Assembly: GCF_029870955.1 (NCBI RefSeq)
Contig: NZ_PGFQ01000001.1
Span: 372,001 to 436,000, forward strand
Reading direction: 5' to 3'
Origin: Sulfitobacter faviae
GTDB taxonomy: Bacteria > Pseudomonadota > Alphaproteobacteria > Rhodobacterales > Rhodobacteraceae
Length of the DNA stretch: 64,000 nucleotides
Shown: piece by piece, positions 28,176-36,853 of the stretch
Layout: the number at the start of each line of letters is the position of its first letter
Position numbering within the stretch: position 1 is the stretch's first letter
Made by a program: the position numbers and the translations under genes
Notes under the pieces: model-generated
Seen by the model: only the letters and a program-made list of their open reading frames with translations
The model's database searches: none
Told to the model about the DNA's origin: nothing

Positions 28176-29199
28176 TACCACACAAACCCTCCCCGCGTTG
28201 CACCGCTTGGCCTTTCTGAAAGGCGCTTGGGGCATCACGCTGGCGCTCTTGGCGCTGATTGCGCTGCTGGATCCGCCGCAGGTCATGCCAACAGTCATTT
28301 TCGCGTCCGAGGCGCTTTTGCACACCGCGCCCTTCATCGCCTTCGCGGTGCTGGCCGTGGCCTATCTCAAAGCCAGCGGAGCCGAGAGCCTGCTTGCCCG
28401 CGCGTTCGAGGGCAACCCGGCACGGATGGTGGTAATGGCAGCGGCGCTTGGCGGCCTGTCCCCCTTTTGCAGCTGCGAGGTGATCCCCTTCATCGCCGCG
28501 CTGCTGGCGGTCGGCGCCCCGCTCGGCGCGGTGATGGCCTTTTGGCTGGCCTCCCCGCTGATGGACCCGGCGATGTTCGCGATCACCTCGGGCACGCTCG
28601 GCTTCGACTTCGCCTTGGCGAAAACCATCGCGGCGCTTGGCGTCGGCATGTTCGGGGGTTTCACCGTCATGGCCCTGTCCCGCACGCCGATTTTCAACGC
28701 CCCCCTGCGCCCGCAGCCTGCGAAAAGCAGCTGCTGTTCTTCGGCCAAACCCTTTTCCGGCGCGCCGGTCTGGAAGTTCTGGCAAGAGGCCGAGCGCCGC
28801 GCGAGCTTTGCCGACACGGCACTGACCAATGCGCTGTTCCTCGTCAAATGGTTGACCCTCGCCTATGTGGTCGAAGCCCTCATGCTGACCTATGTGCCCG
28901 CGGAATGGATTGCCAATGTCTTGGGCGGCACCGGGATCATGCCGATCATTCTGGGCGCATTCGTCGGCGCGCCGGCCTACCTGAATGGCTATGCCGCCGT
29001 GCCCCTGATCGACGCGCTGCTGGCGCAAGGGATGACCCAAGGCGCGGCCATGTCCTTTGTCGTGGCGGGCGGGGTAAGCTGCATTCCGGCGGCCATCGCG
29101 GTCTGGGCACTAGTGAAACCGCATGTCTTCGCCGCCTATATCGGCTTTGCCTTCGTCGGAGCGATCTTTGCGGGTGTGATCTGGCAGTTGGTGGCGTGA
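28168..29199 (+). CDS. Permease of the DUF318/ArsP-like (PF03773) family
   Basis: Multi-helix membrane protein of 343 residues, related to ArsP and SO_0444-type metal or organoarsenical efflux permeases. The family motif SPFCSCEVIPF lies near residue 97, and the second-half repeat with GGVSCIPAAIAVWALV near residue 300. A cytoplasmic loop near residue 188 has SSCCSS, a possible metal site. About eight to ten membrane segments are visible. Coupling to a cysteine-rich ArsR regulator supports metal or metalloid export; the actual ion is unknown. Confidence 0.85.
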   Translation: MADTTQTLPALHRLAFLKGAWGITLALLALIALLDPPQVMPTVIFASEALLHTAPFIAFAVLAVAYLKASGAESLLARAFEGNPARMVVMAAALGGLSPFCSCEVIPFIAALLAVGAPLGAVMAFWLASPLMDPAMFAITSGTLGFDFALAKTIAALGVGMFGGFTVMALSRTPIFNAPLRPQPAKSSCCSSAKPFSGAPVWKFWQEAERRASFADTALTNALFLVKWLTLAYVVEALMLTYVPAEWIANVLGGTGIMPIILGAFVGAPAYLNGYAAVPLIDALLAQGMTQGAAMSFVVAGGVSCIPAAIAVWALVKPHVFAAYIGFAFVGAIFAGVIWQLVA

Positions 29200-29225
29200 C
29201 CGAATCAAACTGACGACCCGAATGC

Positions 29226-29255
29226 GGGGGCGGGAGAAATGCCGCCCCCTTTTTT
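29226..29255 (+). terminator. Rho-independent terminator of the arsR-permease operon
   Basis: Perfect 8-base stem GGGGGCGG/CCGCCCCC with an 8-base loop followed by six T, 27 bases after the permease stop. Confidence 0.92.
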
Positions 29256-29327
29256 CGTTTCGACTGTTACTGAGGCGAGGGCAGATGCCGCCCACGCCGA
29301 GAGGCCGGGTAGCGAGGCGCTCGCGAC

Positions 29328-30803
29328 TTACGCCGCCGCGCGCTCCCCATCTGGCTTGTCAGAAGCCTCATCCCCAATCGGCCCCTCGCCATTCACCATA
29401 TCTTTGACAGCCATCCCATGGGGCAATTCCTTCCCCGTACCATTGCCCAAGGGCATATCGATATAGAAGGTCGTGCCGGGGCCATCGTTCTTGAAATAGT
29501 CGATCTGCCCGCCCAAGGCTTCGATGATCCGTTTGGAGATGTTCATCCCCAGCCCGGTGCCGCCAACGGCCCGCTGGTCCGAGGAATCGATTTGCGAGAA
29601 TTCATCAAAGACCTTCTCGCGCTCGGATTCGGCAAGGCCGATCCCCTCGTCGATCACGCTGATCCGCACCTTGTCGCCAAGGTTGACCGAGGTGACCTTG
29701 ACCGTCGACCCGGCGGGCGAGAATTTGGCCGCGTTCGACAGAAGGTTGGACATCACCTGTTGCAGGCGTTTCTCGTCCGTAGCGATCCCTGCAGGCTCCG
29801 ACGGTTTGGCATAGCGCAGCGTCACGCCAAGATTGCCTGCAAAGGATTGGTTCAACTCAATCGCATCTTCGATGATGGTCTGCACCTCAAGCGGTTCGAT
29901 ATCAAAGCTGATCTTGCCCGCCTCGAACTTTTGCAGGTCGAGAATCTCGTTAATGATCGACGTCAGCCGCGCCGAATTGCGCTGTGCGATCTTTAGAACT
30001 TTCTCCATCTGCGGGGTCATTTCGCCCAAAACCCCGGCGCAGGCCATATCAAGCGACCCTTTGATCGAGGTCATCGGCGTGCGCAGCTCATGGCTGATGG
30101 TCGAGACGAATTCAGTCTTCACCTTGAACGCGATCTTGGTTTTCTCATGCTCGACCTTGAGTTCTTCAAGCTGGCGCAGATTGGTGCGGTACATCTTCAG
30201 GAAGATGCGAGAGCAATCGACGATAAAATAGAGGACGAAGACCACGGTGAACAACTGGGTCCAAAGCTCGGATTCGATGCTCGCCCCCGTGCGCACGATA
30301 TCCCAGATCGGGATGAAGAGGAATGTCGCGCCATAGATCGCAAGCCGCAGCATCAGCACCGGCAGGATATGGTGGTTGTTCATCGAGGCGAAGAGCGCCG
30401 CGGCAAAAAGGAAGAACAGCGGCAGGAAATGCGTCGTCGCCCCCTGCTGAAGCGCGATCCCAAGGGCGAAATAGCTGATCACCCCGGCGCTCAGCACCGT
30501 GCCGATATAGATGCGGTTCATGAACAAACGCGCCAAACGTGGGCTGCGCCCCCGCCAGCGGGTGATGCGCAGGAAAAGCAGATAGTCAAAAGTCTCAGAA
30601 ATCGCGATCAGGATCACGGTCGAGATCGACAGCCACAGATCGTAATAGAACGCAGACAGGAAAATGGCCGCCGCAAAGATCATCTGCCGCTGCCAGAAAA
30701 GGTTAACACCGACTTGGGAGTAGTCCCGCATCTGCTGTACCTTTGTCGCGTCTGCCAGATGCGGCGTTTGAATCGGGCCGTATGTTACTTTTTCCTGCGA
30801 CAT
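29328..30803 (-). CDS. Membrane sensor histidine kinase
   Basis: 491-residue two-component sensor with an N-terminal region of about six membrane helices (residues about 40-200), a short coiled segment (LRQLEELKVEHEKTKIAFK), a HisKA domain with phospho-acceptor STISHELRTPMTSIKG, and a HATPase domain with N box SNLLSNAAKFSPAG, G1 DEGIGLAESE, F box FDEFSQID and G2 GGTGLGMNISKRI. No receiver domain or adjacent response regulator is present. ATG 30803 (MSQEKVTYG) is preferred over an upstream Arg-rich extension. It shares a 210-base divergent region with the LuxI-family gene, suggesting a functional link to signalling. Confidence 0.92.
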   Translation of the reverse strand: MSQEKVTYGPIQTPHLADATKVQQMRDYSQVGVNLFWQRQMIFAAAIFLSAFYYDLWLSISTVILIAISETFDYLLFLRITRWRGRSPRLARLFMNRIYIGTVLSAGVISYFALGIALQQGATTHFLPLFFLFAAALFASMNNHHILPVLMLRLAIYGATFLFIPIWDIVRTGASIESELWTQLFTVVFVLYFIVDCSRIFLKMYRTNLRQLEELKVEHEKTKIAFKVKTEFVSTISHELRTPMTSIKGSLDMACAGVLGEMTPQMEKVLKIAQRNSARLTSIINEILDLQKFEAGKISFDIEPLEVQTIIEDAIELNQSFAGNLGVTLRYAKPSEPAGIATDEKRLQQVMSNLLSNAAKFSPAGSTVKVTSVNLGDKVRISVIDEGIGLAESEREKVFDEFSQIDSSDQRAVGGTGLGMNISKRIIEALGGQIDYFKNDGPGTTFYIDMPLGNGTGKELPHGMAVKDMVNGEGPIGDEASDKPDGERAAA

Positions 30804-30861
30804 CGCTCTCGTTTTCTTCGGTCGGCTGCTCGAATGCCGGCATTCTGCCGACAAACGCCCT

Positions 30862-30896
30862 TAACATGTTGCATTTAGGCATCGAAGCACATGTTA
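30862..30896. promoter_or_regulatory. Dyad between sensor kinase and luxI-type gene
   Basis: Inverted 7-base arms TAACATG (30862-30868) and CATGTTA (30890-30896) in the shared upstream region of two divergent genes. The position suits a regulator site; the factor is unknown. Confidence 0.35.
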
Positions 30897-30968
30897 GACG
30901 CGATCATCTTCCCTTCTACACCCGGAAATGGGACATAAGTATGGCCATTTCATGCAACTAGAGGTTAG

Positions 30969-30990
30969 CCTCTTGATAAGAGGTATTTTT
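30969..30990 (+). terminator. Terminator-like hairpin in the leader of the luxI-type gene
   Basis: Stem CCTCTT/AAGAGG with loop GAT followed by TATTTTT, ending 23 bases before the ATG. The upstream GAGGTTAGCCTC (30961-30972) overlaps it and could form an alternative hairpin (GAGG/CCTC), an arrangement like an attenuator. Confidence 0.5.
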
Positions 30991-31013
30991 ACAGCGAATT
31001 TTCGAGGTCCAAC

Positions 31014-31820
31014 ATGAGTCTGCAAGGACGGAGCTTCAGTGGAAAATCTTGGCAGGATGTTCTTCCCGAACTGACGCCACAGGACGCTAAGGCGCTGGAA
31101 GTAAAGAACAACCGCTTTCCGCGAAAGCTGCTTGGCAGCAAATCGACAGAGACTGATCCCTATAGCCCCGAAGCCCTTGCGCGGGCCAACCCCTATATGC
31201 GTGCCACAACTTTGTCATTTTTGAACATGCATCAGCACGGGGAATTATTCGTTAACTTCCTCCGGGCGCGGCGCCGAATCTTCATCGACGACAAGCAATG
31301 GGATCTCCCTCAGGTTGATGGGATGGAGTTTGACCAATACGACACGCCCCGCGCGCGTTGGATCGTTTTGCATGAATATGGGGAGGTCATGGGCGGCGTG
31401 CGCCTAATGCCCACCACCTCGACCTGCGCGCAATACAGCTACATGCTGCGTGATGCGCAACTGGGGATGCTGCCGGACATTCCGCAGGACGTGCTGTTTT
31501 TCAAAGCGCCCGTGCGCGACGACATCTGGGAAGCCACCCGCCTGTTCCTGACCAGCGCAGTCCCCGCCCAACGCCGCATTGCCGTGCAACGTATGCTGAT
31601 GAACCAGATGGCCGGTGCCGCCTATGCCATGGGCGCAAGCCATGTTCTGGGCATCGTGCCCGCCACCTTCAGCCGCTGGATGACCCGGCTCGGCTTGATG
31701 AGCGCCGTGCCCGTGGGCCCGGTGCAAAACATCGACGGAGACCGCACGCAGGCGGCCTTGATGAACGTCAGCTACATCGGCGAGATGGCCCCGACCGAGA
31801 GCACCCACACGCTGCACTGA
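31014..31820 (+). CDS. LuxI-family acyl-homoserine-lactone synthase-like protein
   Basis: Predicted to make an acyl-homoserine lactone signal from SAM and acyl-carrier protein. The invariant LuxI positions can be matched: R86/R87, F90 and W96 in RRRIFIDDKQWDL, D107 and D110 in EFDQYDTP, R130 in GGVRLMPTT, and E173/R176 in IWEATRLFL. At 268 residues it is longer than the usual 190-220 because of an N-terminal extension of about 65 residues. No luxR gene is adjacent; the neighbour is a sensor kinase. GNAT-like function other than AHL synthesis is possible, since both folds are related. Confidence 0.82.
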   Translation: MSLQGRSFSGKSWQDVLPELTPQDAKALEVKNNRFPRKLLGSKSTETDPYSPEALARANPYMRATTLSFLNMHQHGELFVNFLRARRRIFIDDKQWDLPQVDGMEFDQYDTPRARWIVLHEYGEVMGGVRLMPTTSTCAQYSYMLRDAQLGMLPDIPQDVLFFKAPVRDDIWEATRLFLTSAVPAQRRIAVQRMLMNQMAGAAYAMGASHVLGIVPATFSRWMTRLGLMSAVPVGPVQNIDGDRTQAALMNVSYIGEMAPTESTHTLH

Positions 31821-31867
31821 CCCCCGCGCGGGCGCGGGCCGATATGCCCTTCCCTTATGCCCCCTCC

Positions 31868-31891
31868 CCCGCAGGATACCCGTCCTGCGGG
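31868..31891 (+). terminator. Hairpin after the luxI-type gene (probable terminator)
   Basis: Perfect 9-base stem CCCGCAGGA/TCCTGCGGG with loop TACCCG, 47 bases after the stop, followed by CAGCAGGTTTT. The T run is short and displaced. Confidence 0.6.
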
Positions 31892-32051
31892 CAGCAGGTT
31901 TTACCGTTACCAAACAGCCCCTCACGGCGCCCTGCCCCAGCGAACGCCCGCGTTTCGACATATTGTGGTCAAATTCCGTGAATAAACGGTTAAGATACCT
32001 CTGATACCAGAGGCGCCGCGACGCCCCGCTTAGCACCAACCGGAGCAGCGA

Positions 32052-32711
32052 ATGCTGGAATTTGAAAATGTGTCCAAGTCCTTTTGGACGGGATCGCAGC
32101 ACAAGGTCATTCTTGACCGGGTGTCTTTTCGCGTGGAGCTTGGCAACTCCTTGGGCATTCTGGCCCCCAACGGCACCGGCAAAACGACCCTGATCAACAT
32201 GATGGCCGGGCTAGAAAAACCCGACGAAGGTGAGATCAGGCGCGGCTGTAACATCTCGTTTCCTTTGGGTTTTATGGGCGGGGTGGTCAACAAGGTCTCA
32301 GCCATGGAGAACGCCCGCTATATCGCGCGGCTCTATGGGCTTGACCCCGATTACGTGGAAAGCTTTTGCCGCTGGCTCTGCGGTTTGGGGGAATATTTCG
32401 ACCAGCCGCTCGGCACCTATTCCGCCGGGATGCGGGCGCGTTTCTCATTCGCGCTGATGTTGGCGCTGGATTTTGATATCTATCTGATTGACGAAGGCAT
32501 GCCCGGCACGACAGACGTGGAATTCAACCGCAAGGCGGGTGATATTCTGAAAGAACGGCTGCGGACCACCACGATCATCATCGTCTCGCATCAGGCCCAT
32601 ACGCTTGAGAAATTTGCCCGCTCCGCCGCTGTCCTTTTGGACGGCAAGCTACATATGTTCGACACCTTGGAAGAAGCGAAACAGCTCTATGACTACGAAA
32701 CCCAAGGCTAG
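32052..32711 (+). CDS. kpsT: Capsule polysaccharide ABC transporter ATP-binding protein
   Basis: ATPase subunit of a group-2 capsule-type polysaccharide exporter, on the cytoplasmic face of the inner membrane. 219 residues with Walker A LAPNGTGKTTLI, the signature-like GTYSAGMRARFSFALML, Walker B IYLIDEGMPGTTD and switch His in IVSHQAHTL, as in KpsT/CtrD. A CCTCTG/CAGAGG hairpin (31998-32013) lies in its leader. The partner permease KpsM is not in this operon. The stop overlaps the next gene by 23 bases. Confidence 0.92.
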   Translation: MLEFENVSKSFWTGSQHKVILDRVSFRVELGNSLGILAPNGTGKTTLINMMAGLEKPDEGEIRRGCNISFPLGFMGGVVNKVSAMENARYIARLYGLDPDYVESFCRWLCGLGEYFDQPLGTYSAGMRARFSFALMLALDFDIYLIDEGMPGTTDVEFNRKAGDILKERLRTTTIIIVSHQAHTLEKFARSAAVLLDGKLHMFDTLEEAKQLYDYETQG

Positions 32712-34425
32712 AAAATTCCGCATCCGCAAGGCGCCGCCCCCCTCGGGCAGCAGCACCGCGCCGAGCAGCACCGAGAAGGCGCAAGCGGGCCAGACGGACG
32801 CCGAAAAGGCCGCGCGCAAGGCCAAGCTGCGCGCCGTCGCCGATGCGACCGAGGTGGAACCCTCGCACAGCAAGGAAGCCTTGGAACATGCTGCGCGCAG
32901 CGGCAAAGCCCCCCACTCCGAAAGCGCCCGCTCGGGCGAGGTGTCTTCCGCCAATGAAGTCTCAGCCGAGCAGGACATTGACGCGATCCGCCGCGAGGGG
33001 CTGACAGGCCGCCAATTGCGCATGGCGCGTCGCGTAGCGCAGAAACACGGGCTGGCGCCGACCTCGGATTTCGACGCGGTGCGCCTTTTGCGCGCCAAGG
33101 GGATCGACCCGTTTCAACGGTCCAACATGCTGGAACTCGTGGTCCCGCAATCGGGCGATCCGGCGGACAGCGGCCTGCCCGCCACCCGCGGCCAGCCCGG
33201 CGATCCAAAGGTGCAACTGCCCCAGACCACGCCCCGCGGCCCGCGCGGTCTGCCCTCGACCGATGTCAGCCCCGCCGAACGTCGACAGCGCGAGATCTCG
33301 GACATTCAGCGCGACATCACCCGCCGCCGCCGCCGCAAAGCGGCCATGCTGCTGGTCCGGCTGGCCTTTTTCGTCATGCTGCCGACCATCGCCGCGGGTT
33401 ATTATTTCTACAAAATCGCCACACCGATGTATGCCACCGAAAGCCAGTTTCTGATCATTCAGAACGAGGGTGGCGGCGGCTCCAGCCCCTTTGGCGGGCT
33501 GCTGCCCACGCAATTCGCCAATAGCGCCGACAGCATCGCCACGCAGGCCTATCTGCAATCGAAAGACGCGATGCTGCGGCTCGACGAAGACGCAGGGTTT
33601 CGCGCCCATTTCGCCGACCCTGAGATCGACGCCATCCAACGGCTTTCGGAAAACCCCAGCAACGAAGAAGCCTATAAGTCCTACAAGAAGAACGTCAAAA
33701 TCGGTTACGACCCGACCGAAGGCGTGATCCGGATGGAGGTGATCGCCGCCGATCCCGAGGTCTCGGAAGAATTCTCGAAACGTCTGCTGACCTATGCCGA
33801 AGAGCGGGTGAATGACCTGAGCAAGCAAAAGCGCGAAGACGGCATGCGCGACGCGCTGGAGGGTTATGAAACGGCGCTGGAGAACCGCCGCGCAGCGCAG
33901 GAGGCGCTGATCAAATTGCAGGTCGACAACAACGTCGACCCCGAGGCGATGATCGCCTCGATCCGCACGCAGATCACCAATTACGAGACCCTGTTGATCG
34001 AAAAGGAACTTGAACTCGCCGCCCTGCTCGACAACCAGCGCCCGAACCAAGCCAAGGTCGATGGCGCGCGCGGGGATGTGCGACGGCTACGCGAGCAGCT
34101 CACCAAACTGCGTGAGCGGATGACCGCCGCCAACGAAGGCGAAAACTCGCTGGCGCAACAGGCGGTCGCCGCCCAGCTTGCGCAGGCCGATCTGGCCTCT
34201 GCCGACATGGTGCTGCAAAGCGCGCAAACCGCAATGGAACAGGCCCGAACCGAGGCCGGGCGGCAGGTTCGCTACCTCACCGTGGCGGTCAACCCCGTGG
34301 CCCCGGACGAGGCGACCTACCCCCGCAAGTTCGAAAACACGATATTGGCTTTCCTTATCTTTGCAGGCATCTACCTGATGTTGTCTCTGACAGCGTCCAT
34401 TCTAAGAGAACAGGTAACTTCATGA
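32689..34425 (+). CDS. kpsE: KpsE/CtrB/BexC-family capsule export inner-membrane protein
   Basis: Periplasmic adaptor-type protein (polysaccharide co-polymerase class) that links the inner-membrane exporter with the outer-membrane channel. 578 residues: a long disordered, charged N-terminal region (about 1-210) containing a conserved-looking segment TGRQLRMARRVAQKHGLAP; a membrane helix near 218-243 (MLLVRLAFFVMLPTIAAGYY); a periplasmic domain starting TPMYATESQFLI; coiled-coil stretches near 380-520; and a C-terminal helix (AFLIFAGIYLMLSL). The N-terminal cytoplasmic extension is much longer than in E. coli KpsE. ATG 32689 lies inside kpsT; the stop overlaps the kdsA start (ATGA). Confidence 0.85.
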   Translation: MTTKPKARKFRIRKAPPPSGSSTAPSSTEKAQAGQTDAEKAARKAKLRAVADATEVEPSHSKEALEHAARSGKAPHSESARSGEVSSANEVSAEQDIDAIRREGLTGRQLRMARRVAQKHGLAPTSDFDAVRLLRAKGIDPFQRSNMLELVVPQSGDPADSGLPATRGQPGDPKVQLPQTTPRGPRGLPSTDVSPAERRQREISDIQRDITRRRRRKAAMLLVRLAFFVMLPTIAAGYYFYKIATPMYATESQFLIIQNEGGGGSSPFGGLLPTQFANSADSIATQAYLQSKDAMLRLDEDAGFRAHFADPEIDAIQRLSENPSNEEAYKSYKKNVKIGYDPTEGVIRMEVIAADPEVSEEFSKRLLTYAEERVNDLSKQKREDGMRDALEGYETALENRRAAQEALIKLQVDNNVDPEAMIASIRTQITNYETLLIEKELELAALLDNQRPNQAKVDGARGDVRRLREQLTKLRERMTAANEGENSLAQQAVAAQLAQADLASADMVLQSAQTAMEQARTEAGRQVRYLTVAVNPVAPDEATYPRKFENTILAFLIFAGIYLMLSLTASILREQVTS

Positions 34426-35254
34426 CCCAGCTGCGCATTGGCAATCTGACCGTCGGCAATGATCGTCCCCTCACCGTGATCGCTGGCCCCTGCCAGTTGG
34501 AGAGCGAAGACCACGCGCAGATGGTCGCGGGGTGTTGAAAGAGGCATGTGACGCCGCAGGCGCGCAGTTCATCTTCAAGGGCAGCTATGACAAGGCCAAC
34601 CGCACCTCCCTCTCGGGCAAACGCGGTTTGGGCATCGAAAAGGGGCTGCAAGTCCTGCAATCTGTGGCCCGCGCCAATGAAGTGCCGGTGCTGACGGATG
34701 TGCATAATGAGGCGCAATGCGCGCAGGCCGGTGACGTGGTCGACGTGTTGCAAATCCCCGCCTTCCTCTGCCGCCAAACCGACCTGCTGCTCGCCGCCGG
34801 GGAGACCGGAAAGGCGGTGAACGTGAAGAAGGGTCAGTTCCTCGCCCCTTGGGAAATGCAGAACATCGTCGACAAGATCGAAAGCACCGGGAACCGCAAC
34901 ATCCTGCTGACCGAACGCGGCACCACCTTTGGCTACAACACGCTGGTTGCCGACATGCGCAGCCTGCCGCAGATGGCTCAGACCGGCTACCCGGTGGTGA
35001 TGGACGCGACCCATTCCGTCGCCCAGCCCGGCGGCAAGGGCGGCTCTTCGGGCGGCCAGCGTGAGTTTGCCCCGGTCATGGCCCGCGGTGCTGCCGCCAT
35101 CGGCGTTGCGGCGATCTTCATGGAAACCCACGAAGACCCCGACCGCGCGCCTAGCGACGGGCCCAATATGATCTACCTCGACCAGATGCCGGGGCTGATC
35201 AACCTGCTGATGCAATTCGACGCGCTGGCCAAAAGCCATCCGCTGACTTTCTAA
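34422..35254 (+). CDS. kdsA: 3-deoxy-8-phosphooctulonate synthase (frameshifted in this sequence)
   Basis: Condenses arabinose 5-phosphate with phosphoenolpyruvate to Kdo-8-phosphate, needed for LPS and Kdo-linked capsule. The first 36 residues (to HAQMVAG) and the rest (from LKEACDAAGAQFIF) are in different frames; one added G in the run at 34530-34533 restores MVAGVLKEACD and about 277 residues. Motifs: IAGPCQLES, FKGSYDKANRTS, TDVHNEAQ, VMDATHSVAQPGG. The Cys in AGPC suggests the metal-dependent class. ATG 34422 overlaps the KpsE stop, giving tight coupling to capsule export. Confidence 0.93.
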
Positions 35255-35281
35255 ATTTATCTTAAAAAGCGAGTATTTGAC

Positions 35282-36778
35282 GTGAGTAAACCGGCCTCCA
35301 CCGTGACCCCGAACACTTGGGAATTTCTGCGCGATGCGATGATCACCCCGACAGGTTTTCGCGAATATGACGCGCGTTGGAAATACCCCGATGACATTAA
35401 CCTGCCCGGCATCACCGCCCTTGGCCTTGGGCTTGGCACGCAGATGCATGCGCGTGGGATTGAGCCTGTCATCGCCGTGGGCAATGACTATCGCGACTAT
35501 TCGCTCTCGATCAAAAACGCGCTGATGCTGGGGCTGATGCAGGCCGGGATCACGGTCAAGGATATCGGCCCGGCGCTTTCCCCAATGGCCTATTTCGCTC
35601 AGTTCCACCTCGATGCCCCCGCCGTTGCCATGGTCACGGCGAGCCACAACCCGAACGGCTGGACCGGCGTCAAAATGGGCTTCCAACGCCCCCTGACCCA
35701 CGGCCCCGACGAGATGGCCGAACTGCGCGACATCGTCCTGAATGGCCGTGGTGAACGGCGTCCGGGCGGGGCCTACGAGTTCGTCGAGGGCGTGCGCGAA
35801 GCCTATCTGGATGACCTTGTCGGTGACTTCAAGATGACCCGCAAACTGAAGGTCGTCTGCGCCACCGGCAATGGCACCGCATCGGCCTTCGCGCCCGAAT
35901 TGTTCCGCCGCTTGGGGGTCGAGGTCGTCGATAGCCACAACACGCTCGACTACACCTTCCCCCATTACAACCCGAACCCCGAAGCCATGGAGATGCTACA
36001 TGACATGGCTGACAGCGTCCGCGCCTCCGGCGCTGATCTGGCGCTCGGTTTCGACGGTGACGGGGACCGCTGCGGCGTGGTGGATGACGAGGGCGAAGAG
36101 ATCTTCGCCGATAAGATGGGTGTCATCATGGCCCGCGATCTGGCCAAACTGCACCCAACCAGCACCTTCGTCGCGGATGTGAAATCCACCGGGCTCTTCG
36201 CCTCGGACCCTGAGTTGCAGAAGCACGGGGCCAAGGCGGACTATTGGAAAACCGGCCACAGCCACATGAAACGCCGTGTCAAAGAACTGGGCGCGCTGGC
36301 GGGCTTCGAAAAGTCCGGCCACTATTTCTTGGCCGAGCCGATTGGCCGGGGCTATGACTGCGGCATGCGCGTCGCGGTGGAAATCTGCAAGTTGATGGAC
36401 CGCAACCCCGACAAATCCATGTCGGACCTGCGCCGCGCCCTGCCCCAGACCTATTCGACGCCCACCATGTCGCCCTATGCCTCGGACACCGAGAAATACG
36501 CCATCCTCGACCGGATCGTGCAAAAGCTCACCGCCAAGGCCGAGGCCGGGGACAAGATCGGCGGCCGCGCGATTGCCGAGGTCATTACCGTCAATGGCGC
36601 GCGCGTCATGCTGGACAACGGCGGCTGGGGCCTCGTGCGGGCTTCCTCCAACACGCCGAACCTCGTCGTGGTCTGCGAAAGCCCCGAATCTGACGCGGAA
36701 ATGCGCGCGATCTTCGCTGATATCGATGCGGTGATCCGCACAGAGCCGGGCGTGGGCGATTACGATCAATCGATCTAA
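35282..36778 (+). CDS. Phosphomannomutase/phosphoglucomutase
   Basis: Alpha-D-phosphohexomutase of 498 residues interconverting hexose 6- and 1-phosphates for sugar-nucleotide synthesis. The phosphoserine loop is MVTASHNPNGWTGVKMG, the metal loop GFDGDGDRCGVVDD, and the sugar-binding region GFEKSGHYFLAEP; the C-terminal phosphate site is probably RASSNTPNLVV. A GTG at 35282 is the start. It lies 27 bases after kdsA in the same direction, so it probably supplies precursors for the same envelope polysaccharide. Specificity for mannose or glucose cannot be settled here. Confidence 0.92.
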   Translation: MSKPASTVTPNTWEFLRDAMITPTGFREYDARWKYPDDINLPGITALGLGLGTQMHARGIEPVIAVGNDYRDYSLSIKNALMLGLMQAGITVKDIGPALSPMAYFAQFHLDAPAVAMVTASHNPNGWTGVKMGFQRPLTHGPDEMAELRDIVLNGRGERRPGGAYEFVEGVREAYLDDLVGDFKMTRKLKVVCATGNGTASAFAPELFRRLGVEVVDSHNTLDYTFPHYNPNPEAMEMLHDMADSVRASGADLALGFDGDGDRCGVVDDEGEEIFADKMGVIMARDLAKLHPTSTFVADVKSTGLFASDPELQKHGAKADYWKTGHSHMKRRVKELGALAGFEKSGHYFLAEPIGRGYDCGMRVAVEICKLMDRNPDKSMSDLRRALPQTYSTPTMSPYASDTEKYAILDRIVQKLTAKAEAGDKIGGRAIAEVITVNGARVMLDNGGWGLVRASSNTPNLVVVCESPESDAEMRAIFADIDAVIRTEPGVGDYDQSI

Positions 36779-36803
36779 TCGCCAGTTACGGCACCAGAAC
36801 GAC

Positions 36804-36836
36804 AAAGGCCCGGGGCATCGCCACCGGGCCTTTTTT
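36804..36836. terminator. Bidirectional terminator between hexomutase and trpF
   Basis: Stem AAAGGCCCGG/CCGGGCCTTT with a 10-base loop and a T run, between convergent genes. Confidence 0.92.
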
Positions 36837-36853
36837 CTTTGAACTAGAAGGTC

